Below are positions 44,744 to 53,514 of a stretch of DNA of 64,000 nucleotides, piece by piece. The DNA comes from an uncultured Roseovarius sp. Lineage in GTDB: Bacteria > Pseudomonadota > Alphaproteobacteria > Rhodobacterales > Rhodobacteraceae. The position numbers and the translations under genes are program-made. Below the pieces are notes generated by a model. It saw nothing but the letters and a program-made list of their open reading frames with translations. It was not told where the DNA came from and did no database searches. The number at the start of each line of letters is the position of its first letter. Position 1 is the first letter of the stretch. The stretch is from contig CANNCP010000002.1 of NCBI GenBank assembly GCA_947503145.1, positions 1 to 64,000 on the forward strand, given 5' to 3'.

Positions 44744-47700
44744 TTTGCTTCTCCCCGTCCTTGTCGAAGAACACCGCATCGACGATCCTGGCTTGCGTCA
44801 CCGTGCCGCCGATATGTGGTACATCCACGACCTCGCCCATACGATCAGGTCCGTTCAGCACCAGCCCCATGGCGATGCCGCGCTCCAGCGTCGGTGAATG
44901 ATAGGTCGACGTGACCCGCCCCTGAAGGTTGCGCTGGCCGTTGTCGTTCATCCCCTCGGCGGGGATGTAGGCACCATCGGGCAGCGTACTGCGATCGGTG
45001 GTTTCCAGACCGACCAGCTTCCAGCGGTTCGGATCGCTCATGTGACTGCGCGCCTGTGCGCGCTTGCCCAGGTAATCCTCTTTTTTCTTGGAGATTGCCC
45101 AGTTCAGGCCCAGATCCTGCGGAATGACGGTGCCGTCGGTCTCATCCCCGATCATGATGAAGCCTTTTTCGGCCCGCATGATGTGCAGCGCCTCGGTGCC
45201 ATAAGCTGTCACCCCATGCGCATCGCCCGTCGCCAGCAACAGGTCCCACAGCGCCCGGCCCTGCGAAGCCTTGACCGCGATCTCGTAGCTCAACTCACCG
45301 GAGAAGGAGATGCGGTAGATCCGCGCCGTGATGCCGCCCAGCGTGATGTCCCCCCACGCCATGAAAGGCAGTGCGTCATTGCTGACATCATCGCCCGTCA
45401 GCGTACCGAGGACCTCGCGCGCCTTGGGTCCGACCAGCCCGATCTGCGCGTATTGCTCGGTCAGGTTGGCAACGTAGACATCCCAATCCCACCATTCCGT
45501 CTGAAGCCATTCTTCCATGTGGCCATGGATGCTCTCGGCGCCGCCGGTGGTGGTGTGGCACAGAAATGTCTGGTCGTCGATGCGCGCAACCACACCGTCA
45601 TCCATCAAAAAGCCGTTCTCGTTACACATCAGACCATAGCGACAGCGGCCCGGTTTCAGGCTCGACATCATGTTGGTGTAGAGCATGTCCAGAAACTTGC
45701 CCGCGTCCGGCCCCTTGACCAGCAGCTTGCCCAGCGTGGACGCATCCAGCAGGCCAAGGCTGCCACGTGTCGCCAGCACCTCGCGCTTGACCGCGGCTTC
45801 GATGCTCTCGCCGTCCTTTTGATAGCAGTAGGGTCGACGCCACTGGCCGACCGGCTCCCAATAGGCGCCGTTTTCGGCGTGCCAGTCATGGATCGGCGTC
45901 CGGCGTAACGGCTGGAACCGCTCGTCGCGCGCCTCGCCGACGATGGAGGCCATCGAAATAGGCGTGTAGGGCGGGCGGAACGTGGTCGTGCCGGTCTGCG
46001 GGATCGGCTGACCCAACGCGTCCGACAGGATTGCCAGACCGTTGATGTTGCTCAGCTTGCCCTGATCCGTCGCCATGCCCAGCGTGGTATAGCGCTTGGC
46101 GTGTTCGACGCTCTCGAAGCCTTCGCGTGCCGCGAGCTGCACGTCCGACACTTTTACGTCGTTCTGGAAATCCAGCCAGGTCTTCATCCGCTTTTCGATG
46201 CCCGCCCCGTGCGGCATCATCCACACGGGTGCCATCGGCGCCTCATCCTGCGCGTCCGCCTGCGGCGGATCACTTTTCTTCGGCGTGTGGCCGGTGGCGG
46301 TGGCCGCCGCCTGCCCGGCGGCGTTCGCATCGCGCAGCACATCCCCGAGGCCCAGCGCGCCATTGGCACTGCCTGCCGCAATAACATAGGCTTCGCCGCT
46401 GGCGCCGGTCGGTGCCTTGTCCGCATCGGGGCGGAAATGGGCGTGATCGGTGTCCCAGATCAGCTTGCCACCGCAATGCGACCACAGATGCACGACCGGC
46501 GACCAACCTCCCGACATGGCCACCGCGTCGCAGGCGACCTCTTCCAGCACGGCACCTTCGCCGGCCTGGCTGCAGATCTGCACGCCGGTCACGCGCTTGC
46601 CGCCCGTGACCGAAGCGATGCCATGCCCCATCATCACCCGGATGCCCATCTCCCTGGCTTCGGCCATCAGCGCGCTGTCACTGGGCAACACCCGCGCATC
46701 AAGGATGGCAGGCACCGTGAGACCCTGCTTTTTCAGGCAGATTGCGGTCCGGTAGGCATCGTCATTGTTGGTCACGACCACGGTGCGGTCGCCTGGCGAA
46801 ACCCCGTAATTAACCATATAATCGCGCACCGCAGCGGCCAGCATGACACCGGGAATGTCGTTGCCGGCAAAGCTGAGGGGGCGCTCGATCGCGCCGGTTG
46901 CGGTGATGATCTGGCGCGCCCGGATACGCCACAACCGGTGGCGCGGGCCATCCGCTCCGGGCTGATGATCGCCCACGCGCTCATAGCCCAATGCGTAACC
47001 GTGATCATAAACGCCCGCGCCCATCATACGGGTGCGTATGGTCACGTTGGGCATGCCTTCAAGTGCCGCAACGGTTTCGTCCACGAACTTGTCCGCAGGC
47101 TGACCGTCCACGATGCCGTCATCGACCGGCGCGCGTCCGCCCCAGTGGGCGGTCTGCTCGATCAAGAGCACCCTGGCACCGGCTTCAGCGGCCGTCCTTG
47201 CGGCCTGCAGCCCGGCCACGCCGCCGCCGATCACCAGCACATCGACGAACGCGTAGAAATGCTCGTAAGTGTCAGTATCACGGTCTTTCGGCGCGCGGCC
47301 CAGACCTGCGGAACGGCGGATGATCGGCTCGTAGATGTGTTTCCAGAAGGGGCGCGGGTGGATGAACATCTTGTAGTAGAAGCCCGCAGGCAGGAAGCGG
47401 CTTAACCTGGAATTGATCGCGCCAATGTCAAAATCAAGCGACGGCCAGTGGTTCTGGCTGGTGCAGGTCAGCCCATTGAAAAGTTCGGTCGTGGTGACCC
47501 GTTGGTTGGGCTCGAAATCGCTGCCGGTGCCCATGCCGACGAGGCCGTTGGGCTCTTCGGCGCCAGAGGCCACGACGCCGCGCGGGCGGTGATACTTGAA
47601 CGAGCGGCCAATCATCATCTGATCGTTCGCCAGCAGTGCCGAGGCGATGGTGTCGCCCTCGAATCCGCGCAGGCGTCTGCCGTTGAAGGTGAAATCCAGG

Positions 47701-47750
47701 CTGCGCGATTTGTTCAGGAACCGGCCGCCCTGTGCCAGACGTGTGCTCAT
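44736..47750 (-). CDS. soxA: Sarcosine oxidase alpha subunit
   Basis: 1004 residues. An N-terminal ferredoxin-like domain (about 15-105) contains LRGFEGDTIASALLAND and KYHRPRGVVASGAEEP. An FAD/NAD-binding core follows, with VIGGGVAGLQAARTAAEAGA (about 172). The C-terminal half is the GcvT-like folate-binding domain (about 600-1000), with RGSLGLLDASTLGKLLVKGP and SGELSYEIAV. The enzyme oxidatively demethylates sarcosine to glycine, H2O2 and 5,10-methylene-tetrahydrofolate. Encoded 63 bases after soxD, in the order B-x-D-A-G. Confidence 0.96.
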   Translation of the reverse strand: MSTRLAQGGRFLNKSRSLDFTFNGRRLRGFEGDTIASALLANDQMMIGRSFKYHRPRGVVASGAEEPNGLVGMGTGSDFEPNQRVTTTELFNGLTCTSQNHWPSLDFDIGAINSRLSRFLPAGFYYKMFIHPRPFWKHIYEPIIRRSAGLGRAPKDRDTDTYEHFYAFVDVLVIGGGVAGLQAARTAAEAGARVLLIEQTAHWGGRAPVDDGIVDGQPADKFVDETVAALEGMPNVTIRTRMMGAGVYDHGYALGYERVGDHQPGADGPRHRLWRIRARQIITATGAIERPLSFAGNDIPGVMLAAAVRDYMVNYGVSPGDRTVVVTNNDDAYRTAICLKKQGLTVPAILDARVLPSDSALMAEAREMGIRVMMGHGIASVTGGKRVTGVQICSQAGEGAVLEEVACDAVAMSGGWSPVVHLWSHCGGKLIWDTDHAHFRPDADKAPTGASGEAYVIAAGSANGALGLGDVLRDANAAGQAAATATGHTPKKSDPPQADAQDEAPMAPVWMMPHGAGIEKRMKTWLDFQNDVKVSDVQLAAREGFESVEHAKRYTTLGMATDQGKLSNINGLAILSDALGQPIPQTGTTTFRPPYTPISMASIVGEARDERFQPLRRTPIHDWHAENGAYWEPVGQWRRPYCYQKDGESIEAAVKREVLATRGSLGLLDASTLGKLLVKGPDAGKFLDMLYTNMMSSLKPGRCRYGLMCNENGFLMDDGVVARIDDQTFLCHTTTGGAESIHGHMEEWLQTEWWDWDVYVANLTEQYAQIGLVGPKAREVLGTLTGDDVSNDALPFMAWGDITLGGITARIYRISFSGELSYEIAVKASQGRALWDLLLATGDAHGVTAYGTEALHIMRAEKGFIMIGDETDGTVIPQDLGLNWAISKKKEDYLGKRAQARSHMSDPNRWKLVGLETTDRSTLPDGAYIPAEGMNDNGQRNLQGRVTSTYHSPTLERGIAMGLVLNGPDRMGEVVDVPHIGGTVTQARIVDAVFFDKDGEKQNV

Positions 47751-47784
47751 ATCATCAGACCTTTGCGATCATGGCTGCGGGAGC

Positions 47785-47812
47785 GATTTGAGTATTTTCG
47801 GAAAAATGAAGG
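47785..47812 (-). repeat. 28-base 3'-end element, copy 2 (after soxD)
   Basis: Starts one base past the soxD stop codon on the minus strand: CCTTCATTTTTCCGAAAATA followed by CTCAAATC. Same as copy 1 at 38319-38346 but for one base. Here it sits inside an operon, between soxD and soxA, so it cannot be a complete terminator for the sox transcript; it may be a processing or attenuation site. Confidence 0.75.
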
Positions 47813-47813
47813 A

Positions 47814-48143
47814 TCATGAGAAATCCCTCCACGACCAGCCAGGCCGTTTGGCGGTGATCGCGTCCTTGACCGCTTGTGGTGGCTCGAATGTCTGGGCGGG
47901 ATAGGTGCCGAAGACCTCCAGCGTCACAGTATCGCGCGCCGCATGAAACCACTTGCCGCAGCCATTATTGTGGCGCCAGCGCTCCAGGTGGACGCCTTTG
48001 GGGTTCACCTTGGAGAACAGGTAATCACGGAAATCGGCATCGGACGACCCGGGGCCGAAACGCTTCAGATGCGCCTCGCCGCCGCCATGAAATTCGGTCT
48101 CTTCGCCGGTCACGCCGCAGCAGGGGCAGGTCAGGATCAGCAT
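47814..48143 (-). CDS. soxD: Sarcosine oxidase delta subunit
   Basis: 109 residues. Zinc-site pattern: TCPCCGVTGEETEF at the N-terminus and NNGCGKWFHAARDTVT further on, giving Cys6, Cys9, a His in the middle and a late Cys. Typical SoxD blocks are DYLFSKVNPKGVHLERW. GAGG lies six bases before the ATG. It overlaps the preceding small membrane protein gene by seven bases. Binds at the alpha subunit of the tetramer. Confidence 0.93.
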   Translation of the reverse strand: MLILTCPCCGVTGEETEFHGGGEAHLKRFGPGSSDADFRDYLFSKVNPKGVHLERWRHNNGCGKWFHAARDTVTLEVFGTYPAQTFEPPQAVKDAITAKRPGWSWRDFS

Positions 48144-48391
48144 GGTTCAGCCTCTTCTTTCTTCATGAGATGGCGACCGAAATAGAAGAGCATCAATCCC
48201 GGCGCTGCAATTGCGACGACGCGAAGCCAATTCAATTGCGTTTGTATCATCGCGCTCAAACCACTTTCCAAAAAACCAAAGAGGCGGAATAGATTGAAGT
48301 CAGGATAATCAGAGGTGATCCAAACCAAAAAGGCCAACACCATAATCAGAACGCCCACCACCATCATGAAACATCCAAAGGTAAACTTCAT
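48137..48391 (-). CDS. Small membrane protein inserted between soxB and soxD, unknown
   Basis: 84 residues with two hydrophobic helices (about 3-26, FGCFMMVVGVLIMVLAFLVW; and 56-73, LRVVAIAAPGLMLFYFG) and a cytoplasmic-type charged end HLMKKEEAEPC. I do not recognise a family. The coding case is good: TGATG overlap with the soxB stop, and a seven-base overlap with soxD, so the ribosome can pass straight along the operon. In the usual soxBDAG order there is no gene here. It could be a membrane anchor, a subunit stabiliser or an unrelated passenger. Lower GC than the flanking sox genes. Confidence 0.75.
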   Translation of the reverse strand: MKFTFGCFMMVVGVLIMVLAFLVWITSDYPDFNLFRLFGFLESGLSAMIQTQLNWLRVVAIAAPGLMLFYFGRHLMKKEEAEPC

Positions 48392-49635
48392 CAGTGCGCC
48401 ACCCCCGCCGCCACCGATTCATCAATGAAGCGGCCTTCGGCGAAGCGGTCGAGTGAGAACGCCTCGGTCAGCGGCGAGTGGCCCTTGGCCATCAGTTCGG
48501 CAAAGCCCCAGCCCGAGCCGGGGATCGCCTTGAAGCCGCCGGTGCCCCAGCCGCAGTTCATGAACATGCCGTCGACGGGCGTCTTGGACAGGATCGGCGA
48601 GCGGTCGCCGGTCATGTCCACGATCCCGCCCCACTGGCGCAGCATCTTGAGCCGGGCGACCATCGGGAAGGTTTCGACCAGAGCGCGCACGGTTTCCTCG
48701 ATATGGTGGAAGGAACCGCGCTGGGTGTAGTTGTTATAACCGTCAGCGCCGCCGCCTATGACCATCTCGCCCTTGTCGGACTGGCTCATGTAGCCGTGCA
48801 CCGTGTTGGCCATCACCACCACGTCCATGCAGGGCTTGATCGGTTCGGAGACCAGCGCCTGAAGCGCCACGGATTCGATCGGCAGCCGGAAGCCGGCCAT
48901 CTCGGCCACATGACCCGAATGGCCTGCCACGACGACGCCCAGCTTGTCACAGGCGATATCGCCGCGACTGGTGGTCACGCCCGTCACCTTGCCGCCGGAT
49001 TGGCGGATGCCGGTCACTTCGCATTGCTGGATCACGTGCATGCCCATGGCCGAGCACGCGCGCGCATAGCCCCATGCGACCGCGTCATGGCGCGCCGTGC
49101 CGCCGCGTGCCTGCCAGATCGCGCCCAACACCGGATAACGGGGACCGTCGATATTGATGATCGGGACCAGCTGCTTCACCCTTTCGGGGGTGATGTATTC
49201 GGTCTGGACTCCTTGCAGCGCGTTGGCATGGGCCGTGCGCTCGAACCCGCGCACCTCGGATTGCGTCTGGGCCAGCATCATCACACCGCGCGGCGAGAAC
49301 ATCACGTTGTAGTTCAGGTCCTGGCTGATTGTCTCGTAGAGCGAGCGGGCTTTCTCGTAGATCGCTGCCGAGGCATCCTGAAGGTAGTTCGAGCGGATGA
49401 TCGTGGTGTTGCGGCCGGTATTACCGCCCCCCAGCCAGCCCTTTTCCAGAATCGCCACATTGGTGATGCCGAAATTCTTACCCAGATAGTAGGCAGTAGC
49501 CAGTCCATGTCCGCCAGCGCCGATGATGATCACATCGTATTTGGCACGCGGTTCTGGCGAGGCCCAGGCGCGCTCCCACCCGGTATGGTGGCGCAGAGCC
49601 TCTCGGGCGACGGCAAAGGCTGAATATTTTTTCAT
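48391..49635 (-). CDS. soxB: Sarcosine oxidase beta subunit
   Basis: 414 residues carrying the catalytic FAD (motif VIIIGAGGHGLATAYYLG, about 35-52) and the covalently bound FMN attachment site, in this family a His corresponding to His183 in GGTARHDAVAWG. FSPRGVMMLAQTQSE and NCGWGTGGFKAIPGSG are typical. ATG at 49635 behind GAGG. First gene of the operon; ccmI is divergent about 200 bases away, so the operon promoter lies in 49636-49832, where I see no convincing element. Confidence 0.95.
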   Translation of the reverse strand: MKKYSAFAVAREALRHHTGWERAWASPEPRAKYDVIIIGAGGHGLATAYYLGKNFGITNVAILEKGWLGGGNTGRNTTIIRSNYLQDASAAIYEKARSLYETISQDLNYNVMFSPRGVMMLAQTQSEVRGFERTAHANALQGVQTEYITPERVKQLVPIINIDGPRYPVLGAIWQARGGTARHDAVAWGYARACSAMGMHVIQQCEVTGIRQSGGKVTGVTTSRGDIACDKLGVVVAGHSGHVAEMAGFRLPIESVALQALVSEPIKPCMDVVVMANTVHGYMSQSDKGEMVIGGGADGYNNYTQRGSFHHIEETVRALVETFPMVARLKMLRQWGGIVDMTGDRSPILSKTPVDGMFMNCGWGTGGFKAIPGSGWGFAELMAKGHSPLTEAFSLDRFAEGRFIDESVAAGVAH

Positions 49636-49832
49636 GCGGGGCCTCGATGACAAGGGATTCGGCGCGGCCGGTTTCACAGACGGTATGCCGTATATGTCGG
49701 CTGGAGTGGATACATAATGCGGCGCCCGGGGTAAAAATTGCGACATAGAGGCGCCGTACCGGCACCGTAGCGACACCCTGCCCCTTTTTTCCCGCCCGAC
49801 ACGGGGTTATGTCAGGGCAAGAGCAGGGAGAG

Positions 49833-51062
49833 ATGATGATTTTCTGGATTCTTACAGGCGCGCTGGCGCTGGCTGTCAGTGCCGCCATCGGTGCCGCGCT
49901 GTTGCGCGGGCGTGTGGGTGATGCCCCGCCCGCAGCCTATGACATCGGCGTTTACCGTGACCAGCTCAGGGAGGTGGAGCGCGATCAGGCCCGCGGGGTG
50001 ATCACCCCCACCGAGGCCGGGCGTATCCGCACGGAGGTTTCGCGCCGCATCCTCGCCGCGGATGCCCAGCTGCAACGCGGCGGCATGTCGGGCGGGCAGC
50101 CGCCTGTCGCGGGCCGGATCGTCATCGTGCTGGCCACTCTGGTGCTGGTCGGCGGCTCGCTCACGCTTTACCGGCAGATCGGCGCGCCGGGCTATCCGGA
50201 CTTGCCGCGGGCGGCACGCCTTGCGGCCTCGAACGACGCACGCGCCGAACGTCTCAGCCAGGCCGAGGCAGAGGCTCTCGCCCTGCCCGCCCCGCCACAG
50301 CCCGCCCCGACCAAGGAATTCGCCGCACTGATGGACCGGCTGCGCACCGCGATGCACGATAACCCCGACGAGCCGCGCGGCCTGATGCTGCTGGCGCGCA
50401 ACGAAGCCATGCTGGGCAATACCCGCGCCGCCATCGACGCGCAGAGCCGCCTGATCACGGTCAGGGGGCCGGCTGCAGATGCGGACGAACACGCCTTTCT
50501 TGCCGATCTGATGGTGACGGCGGCGCATGGATATGTCTCGACCGAGGCCGAAGCCGCCTTGCGCACGGCGCTTGAACGCGACCCGGAGAATGGCGCGGCG
50601 CGTTACTATCTCGGTCTCTATCTGGCGCAGGTGGGCAGACCCGATGCCGCCTTTCGCCTATGGGATGCATTGCTGAAAGACAGCGCCGCGGACGCGCCCT
50701 GGATGCCGCTCATTCGCGATGCCCTGCCCGATCTGGCAATGATGGCGGGCGTGACCTACGAACTGCCCCCGCTGCCCGACACCCCCGGCCCGAACGCCGC
50801 CGATGTCGAGGCTGCCGCCGAGATGAATTCTGCGGACCGGACGGAGATGATCCGCGGCATGGTCGCCCAGCTGTCGGACCGGCTGGCCAACGAGGGCGGC
50901 ACGGCAGAAGAATGGGCGCGACTGATCTCGGCTTATGGTGTTCTGGGCGAGACGGCACGCGCCGCCACGATCTGGGACGAGGCGCAAGAGGTCTTTGCCG
51001 CCCGCCCCGAGGCATTGAAAACCGTCCGGGCAGGCGCAATCCGCGCCGGAGTGTCGCAATGA
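49833..51062 (+). CDS. ccmI: CcmI, cytochrome c maturation chaperone
   Basis: 409 residues. Two N-terminal helices (FWILTGALALAVSAAIGAAL, and GRIVIVLATLVLVGGSLTLY at about 92-111) flank a cytoplasmic leucine-zipper-like loop (YDIGVYRDQLREVERDQARG). A large periplasmic TPR region follows. CcmI carries apocytochrome c to the heme-ligation complex CcmFH. AGGGAG lies before two adjacent ATGs at 49833 and 49836; either could be used. The stop overlaps the next gene by ATGA. Confidence 0.9.
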   Translation: MMIFWILTGALALAVSAAIGAALLRGRVGDAPPAAYDIGVYRDQLREVERDQARGVITPTEAGRIRTEVSRRILAADAQLQRGGMSGGQPPVAGRIVIVLATLVLVGGSLTLYRQIGAPGYPDLPRAARLAASNDARAERLSQAEAEALALPAPPQPAPTKEFAALMDRLRTAMHDNPDEPRGLMLLARNEAMLGNTRAAIDAQSRLITVRGPAADADEHAFLADLMVTAAHGYVSTEAEAALRTALERDPENGAARYYLGLYLAQVGRPDAAFRLWDALLKDSAADAPWMPLIRDALPDLAMMAGVTYELPPLPDTPGPNAADVEAAAEMNSADRTEMIRGMVAQLSDRLANEGGTAEEWARLISAYGVLGETARAATIWDEAQEVFAARPEALKTVRAGAIRAGVSQ

Positions 51063-51535
51063 TCCACGAGAATATCCAGGAGTTCGCGCAGGCACTGCCG
51101 CCGATGCGCGCACTCATCGGTCTCGACCTGGGGGACAAGACCATCGGCGTGGCCGTCTCGGACCGGCTGCTATCGGTCGCCAGCCCGTTCGAGACGATCC
51201 GCCGCCGCAAATTCGGCCTTGATGCCGCACGCCTGCTGGAGATCGCCAGCGGCCGCGAGGTCGGCGGTATCATCCTCGGCCTGCCGCGCAACATGGACGG
51301 CTCGGAGGGTCCGCGCTGCCAATCCACCCGCGCCTTTGCCCGCAACCTGACGCGCCTCACCGATCTGCCAATCAGCTACTGGGACGAGAGATTGTCCACC
51401 GTTGCCGCCGAAAAGGCGCTGTTGGAGGCGGATGCGTCACGCAAGCGTCGCGCAGAGGTGATCGACAACATCGCCGCCTCGTATATCCTCCAAGGTGTGC
51501 TCGACCGTTTGCACCATATGAAGGACGCATTGTGA
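51059..51535 (+). CDS. ruvX: RuvX/YqgF putative pre-16S rRNA nuclease
   Basis: 158 residues with an RNase H fold: GLDLGDKTIGVAVSD (about 20-34), GIILGLPRNMDGSEGPRC, WDERLSTVAAEKALL, and DNIAASYILQGVLD. The acidic residues in these blocks are the predicted active site. In E. coli YqgF processes the 5' end of 16S rRNA. ATGA overlap with ccmI and GTGA overlap with the next gene, so the three are a coupled unit. Confidence 0.92.
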   Translation: MIHENIQEFAQALPPMRALIGLDLGDKTIGVAVSDRLLSVASPFETIRRRKFGLDAARLLEIASGREVGGIILGLPRNMDGSEGPRCQSTRAFARNLTRLTDLPISYWDERLSTVAAEKALLEADASRKRRAEVIDNIAASYILQGVLDRLHHMKDAL

Positions 51536-51798
51536 GAGACGAAATGAACGACGAAATCGGCGGCGCCAAGGTCTGGAGCCGAAACGAGGTAGAGAGCCCC
51601 TGCATCCGCATCTGCGTGGTGCATCCCGAGGCGCGGATCTGCACCGGCTGCAACCGCAGTATCGACGAGATCAGCCGCTGGTCGCGGATGACCGATGAAG
51701 AGCGCGCACGGATCAGCGCCGAGTTGCCGGGCCGTACCGCACTGCTGCGCAAACGCCGCGGTGGCCGCGCCGCGCGGCTCGCCGGGCGGAACGAGTAG
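51532..51798 (+). CDS. DUF1289 small cysteine-rich protein
   Basis: 88 residues: ESPCIRICVVHPEARICTGCNRSIDEISRW shows the four-cysteine pattern of DUF1289, a presumed metal-binding fold, with a basic C-terminal tail (LLRKRRGGRAARLAGR). GTG at 51532 overlaps the ruvX stop (GTGA); an ATG at 51544 is an alternative. Function unknown. Confidence 0.85.
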   Translation: MRDEMNDEIGGAKVWSRNEVESPCIRICVVHPEARICTGCNRSIDEISRWSRMTDEERARISAELPGRTALLRKRRGGRAARLAGRNE

Positions 51799-51846
51799 CA
51801 AGCTCACCAGCGACCGCAGCCGCGACAGGCTGACGATACGTCCACC

Positions 51847-52635
51847 TCACGGCAACGTCAGCCACCCATCATCGTGATCCGGCAGCTCCGGTCGGAAATA
51901 CGCGATCATCCGCCCTTCCGGTGGCGCCGTAGCAGCCGCGCCCCAGGGCGCGACCCCGTGCACCGCCAGACGATGCAGCAGCGTCGCCTCGCCCGGTTTC
52001 GCGGGCAGCTCGACGCGACGGCAATTTTCAAAGACCTGGGCGCGGGTATGAGTATAGATCTCGGTCAGGTCGACCTCGCTCCAGCTCTGGGGCGGCATGT
52101 CGCGCAGCGCGCGGGCAAAAGCGGCGCGCATGATTTCGTGACTGCCTTCCCAGACCACCAGCGGGCTGGCCTCGGCGCTGGCCTGCGTCAGCGGCAGCCC
52201 GAGGATATAGGCATGCCGCTCTTTCAACATCCGTTGACGCGCGGGCCCTACCGCCAGCAAGCCGTCCACATGCGCCGCATCGCGCCTGAGCCGAAAGCCA
52301 AACGCACCCTCGCCTTCGCCCTCGCGCGGCTTGGGATAGCCGGGATACATGACCGAAACCTGCCCACGGTGCAGCGGCAGTCCGCCATAGATATCAACCG
52401 CCTGGTCGTATCCCGGCCCGGCCAGCGGCCCCGATCCCCCGACCGATCCATCAACCGAGTTGGGCAGCGTATCGACCCCAACGAACCACGTCCCGCCGCA
52501 TTGCAGCCACTCCGCCTGACAAACCGGATCGGCGATCTCCACCAGCGCCGCCGCGCGCGCAGTGGCGGCCCATGCGGCAACTTCTGGCGTGTGGTCGAAA
52601 TGCGCCCAGCCCCGGCGCAGAAATGCTTCTACCAT
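51847..52635 (-). CDS. Phytanoyl-CoA-dioxygenase-like (Fe(II)/2-oxoglutarate) protein
   Basis: 262 residues. A plausible metal triad is His-x-Asp in AAHVDGLLAVGP and the late His in LLHRLAVHGVAPWG. WEGSHEIMRAAF is the typical strand before the distal His of this fold. It would be a non-haem oxygenase with unknown substrate. I chose the ATG at 52635, which overlaps the TauE/SafE gene stop by seven bases; the frame further upstream lies inside the other gene and is not family-like. The pairing suggests that oxygenase and exporter act in one pathway. Confidence 0.65.
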   Translation of the reverse strand: MVEAFLRRGWAHFDHTPEVAAWAATARAAALVEIADPVCQAEWLQCGGTWFVGVDTLPNSVDGSVGGSGPLAGPGYDQAVDIYGGLPLHRGQVSVMYPGYPKPREGEGEGAFGFRLRRDAAHVDGLLAVGPARQRMLKERHAYILGLPLTQASAEASPLVVWEGSHEIMRAAFARALRDMPPQSWSEVDLTEIYTHTRAQVFENCRRVELPAKPGEATLLHRLAVHGVAPWGAAATAPPEGRMIAYFRPELPDHDDGWLTLP

Positions 52636-53453
52636 CCTATCGCCTTGCGCAGCATGTTCAGCGCCACCAGTGTGAGGAACCCGCCAAAGGCCCGCTTCAG
52701 CGGCTTGGGGTCCATCGCGTGCGCCAGCTTTACCCCCCAGGGCGCGGTGATCAACGTCATCGCGATCACGATGGCAAAGGCCACGAGGTTCACCGCACCC
52801 ACGGTCATCGGAGGCCGATGTGCCGGCGCAATGTCGAACAACAAGAACCCCGCCACCGACGGCACCGCAATCGTCACACCAAAGCCCGCCGCCGTGGCCA
52901 CCGCCCGGTGGATGGGCACCGCATGCAGTGCCATCAGGGGCACACCAAAACTGCCGCCGCCAATCCCCATCAGGACCGACAGGAACCCGACACCGGGCGA
53001 CAGGCCGGCGCGCCGGAACCCTGTCGGCATCGCATCTCCCAGCCGCCATTCCGACCGACCAAACGCCATGTAAAGCCCTATGATCAATGCGAGAGCGCCA
53101 AAGATTACCTGCAATGTCCCGGACCGCAGCCCTGCCGCAACGACAACGCCAAAGATCGCGCCGATCGCAATCCCCGGAGCCCAGCTTCGCAGGATACCCC
53201 AATCCACCGTACCCTTCCTGTTATGGCTCAGGACAGAGCGGACCGACGTCACCATGATCGTCGCCAGCGAAGTCGCCAGGCATATCTGCATCAACTGCGG
53301 GCCGTCATAGCCAAGCATCTGAAACGCATAGAAAAACGATGGGACAAGGATGATGCCACCCCCCACTCCCAGAAGGCCAGCCAGAACACCTGCAAAGGCC
53401 CCGATCACCAGCAGCATCGCGCCCATGCTCAGCAACAATGTCATGTCCGCCAT
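52629..53453 (-). CDS. TauE/SafE-family (TSUP) membrane transporter
   Basis: 274 residues, eight or nine hydrophobic helices. Typical blocks: GVLAGLLGVGGGIILVPSFF at the N-terminal repeat and SVLMGIGGGSFGVPLMALHA at the second. TSUP members move sulfite, sulfoacetate or other organic anions. ATG at 53453. Coupled to the dioxygenase-like gene downstream. Confidence 0.87.
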   Translation of the reverse strand: MADMTLLLSMGAMLLVIGAFAGVLAGLLGVGGGIILVPSFFYAFQMLGYDGPQLMQICLATSLATIMVTSVRSVLSHNRKGTVDWGILRSWAPGIAIGAIFGVVVAAGLRSGTLQVIFGALALIIGLYMAFGRSEWRLGDAMPTGFRRAGLSPGVGFLSVLMGIGGGSFGVPLMALHAVPIHRAVATAAGFGVTIAVPSVAGFLLFDIAPAHRPPMTVGAVNLVAFAIVIAMTLITAPWGVKLAHAMDPKPLKRAFGGFLTLVALNMLRKAIGW

Positions 53454-53514
53454 TTTTGCAGCCTCCCCGCCTTTAACGCGTTAGATCGGGAATTGTGCCA
53501 CCGGGCAACCGGTT

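Noticed and set aside
38319-47812. Reading the 28-base repeats as parts of a CRISPR array or insertion sequence
   Set aside because: Only two copies 9.4 kb apart with unrelated flanks and no spacers or transposase; each is tied to a stop codon.
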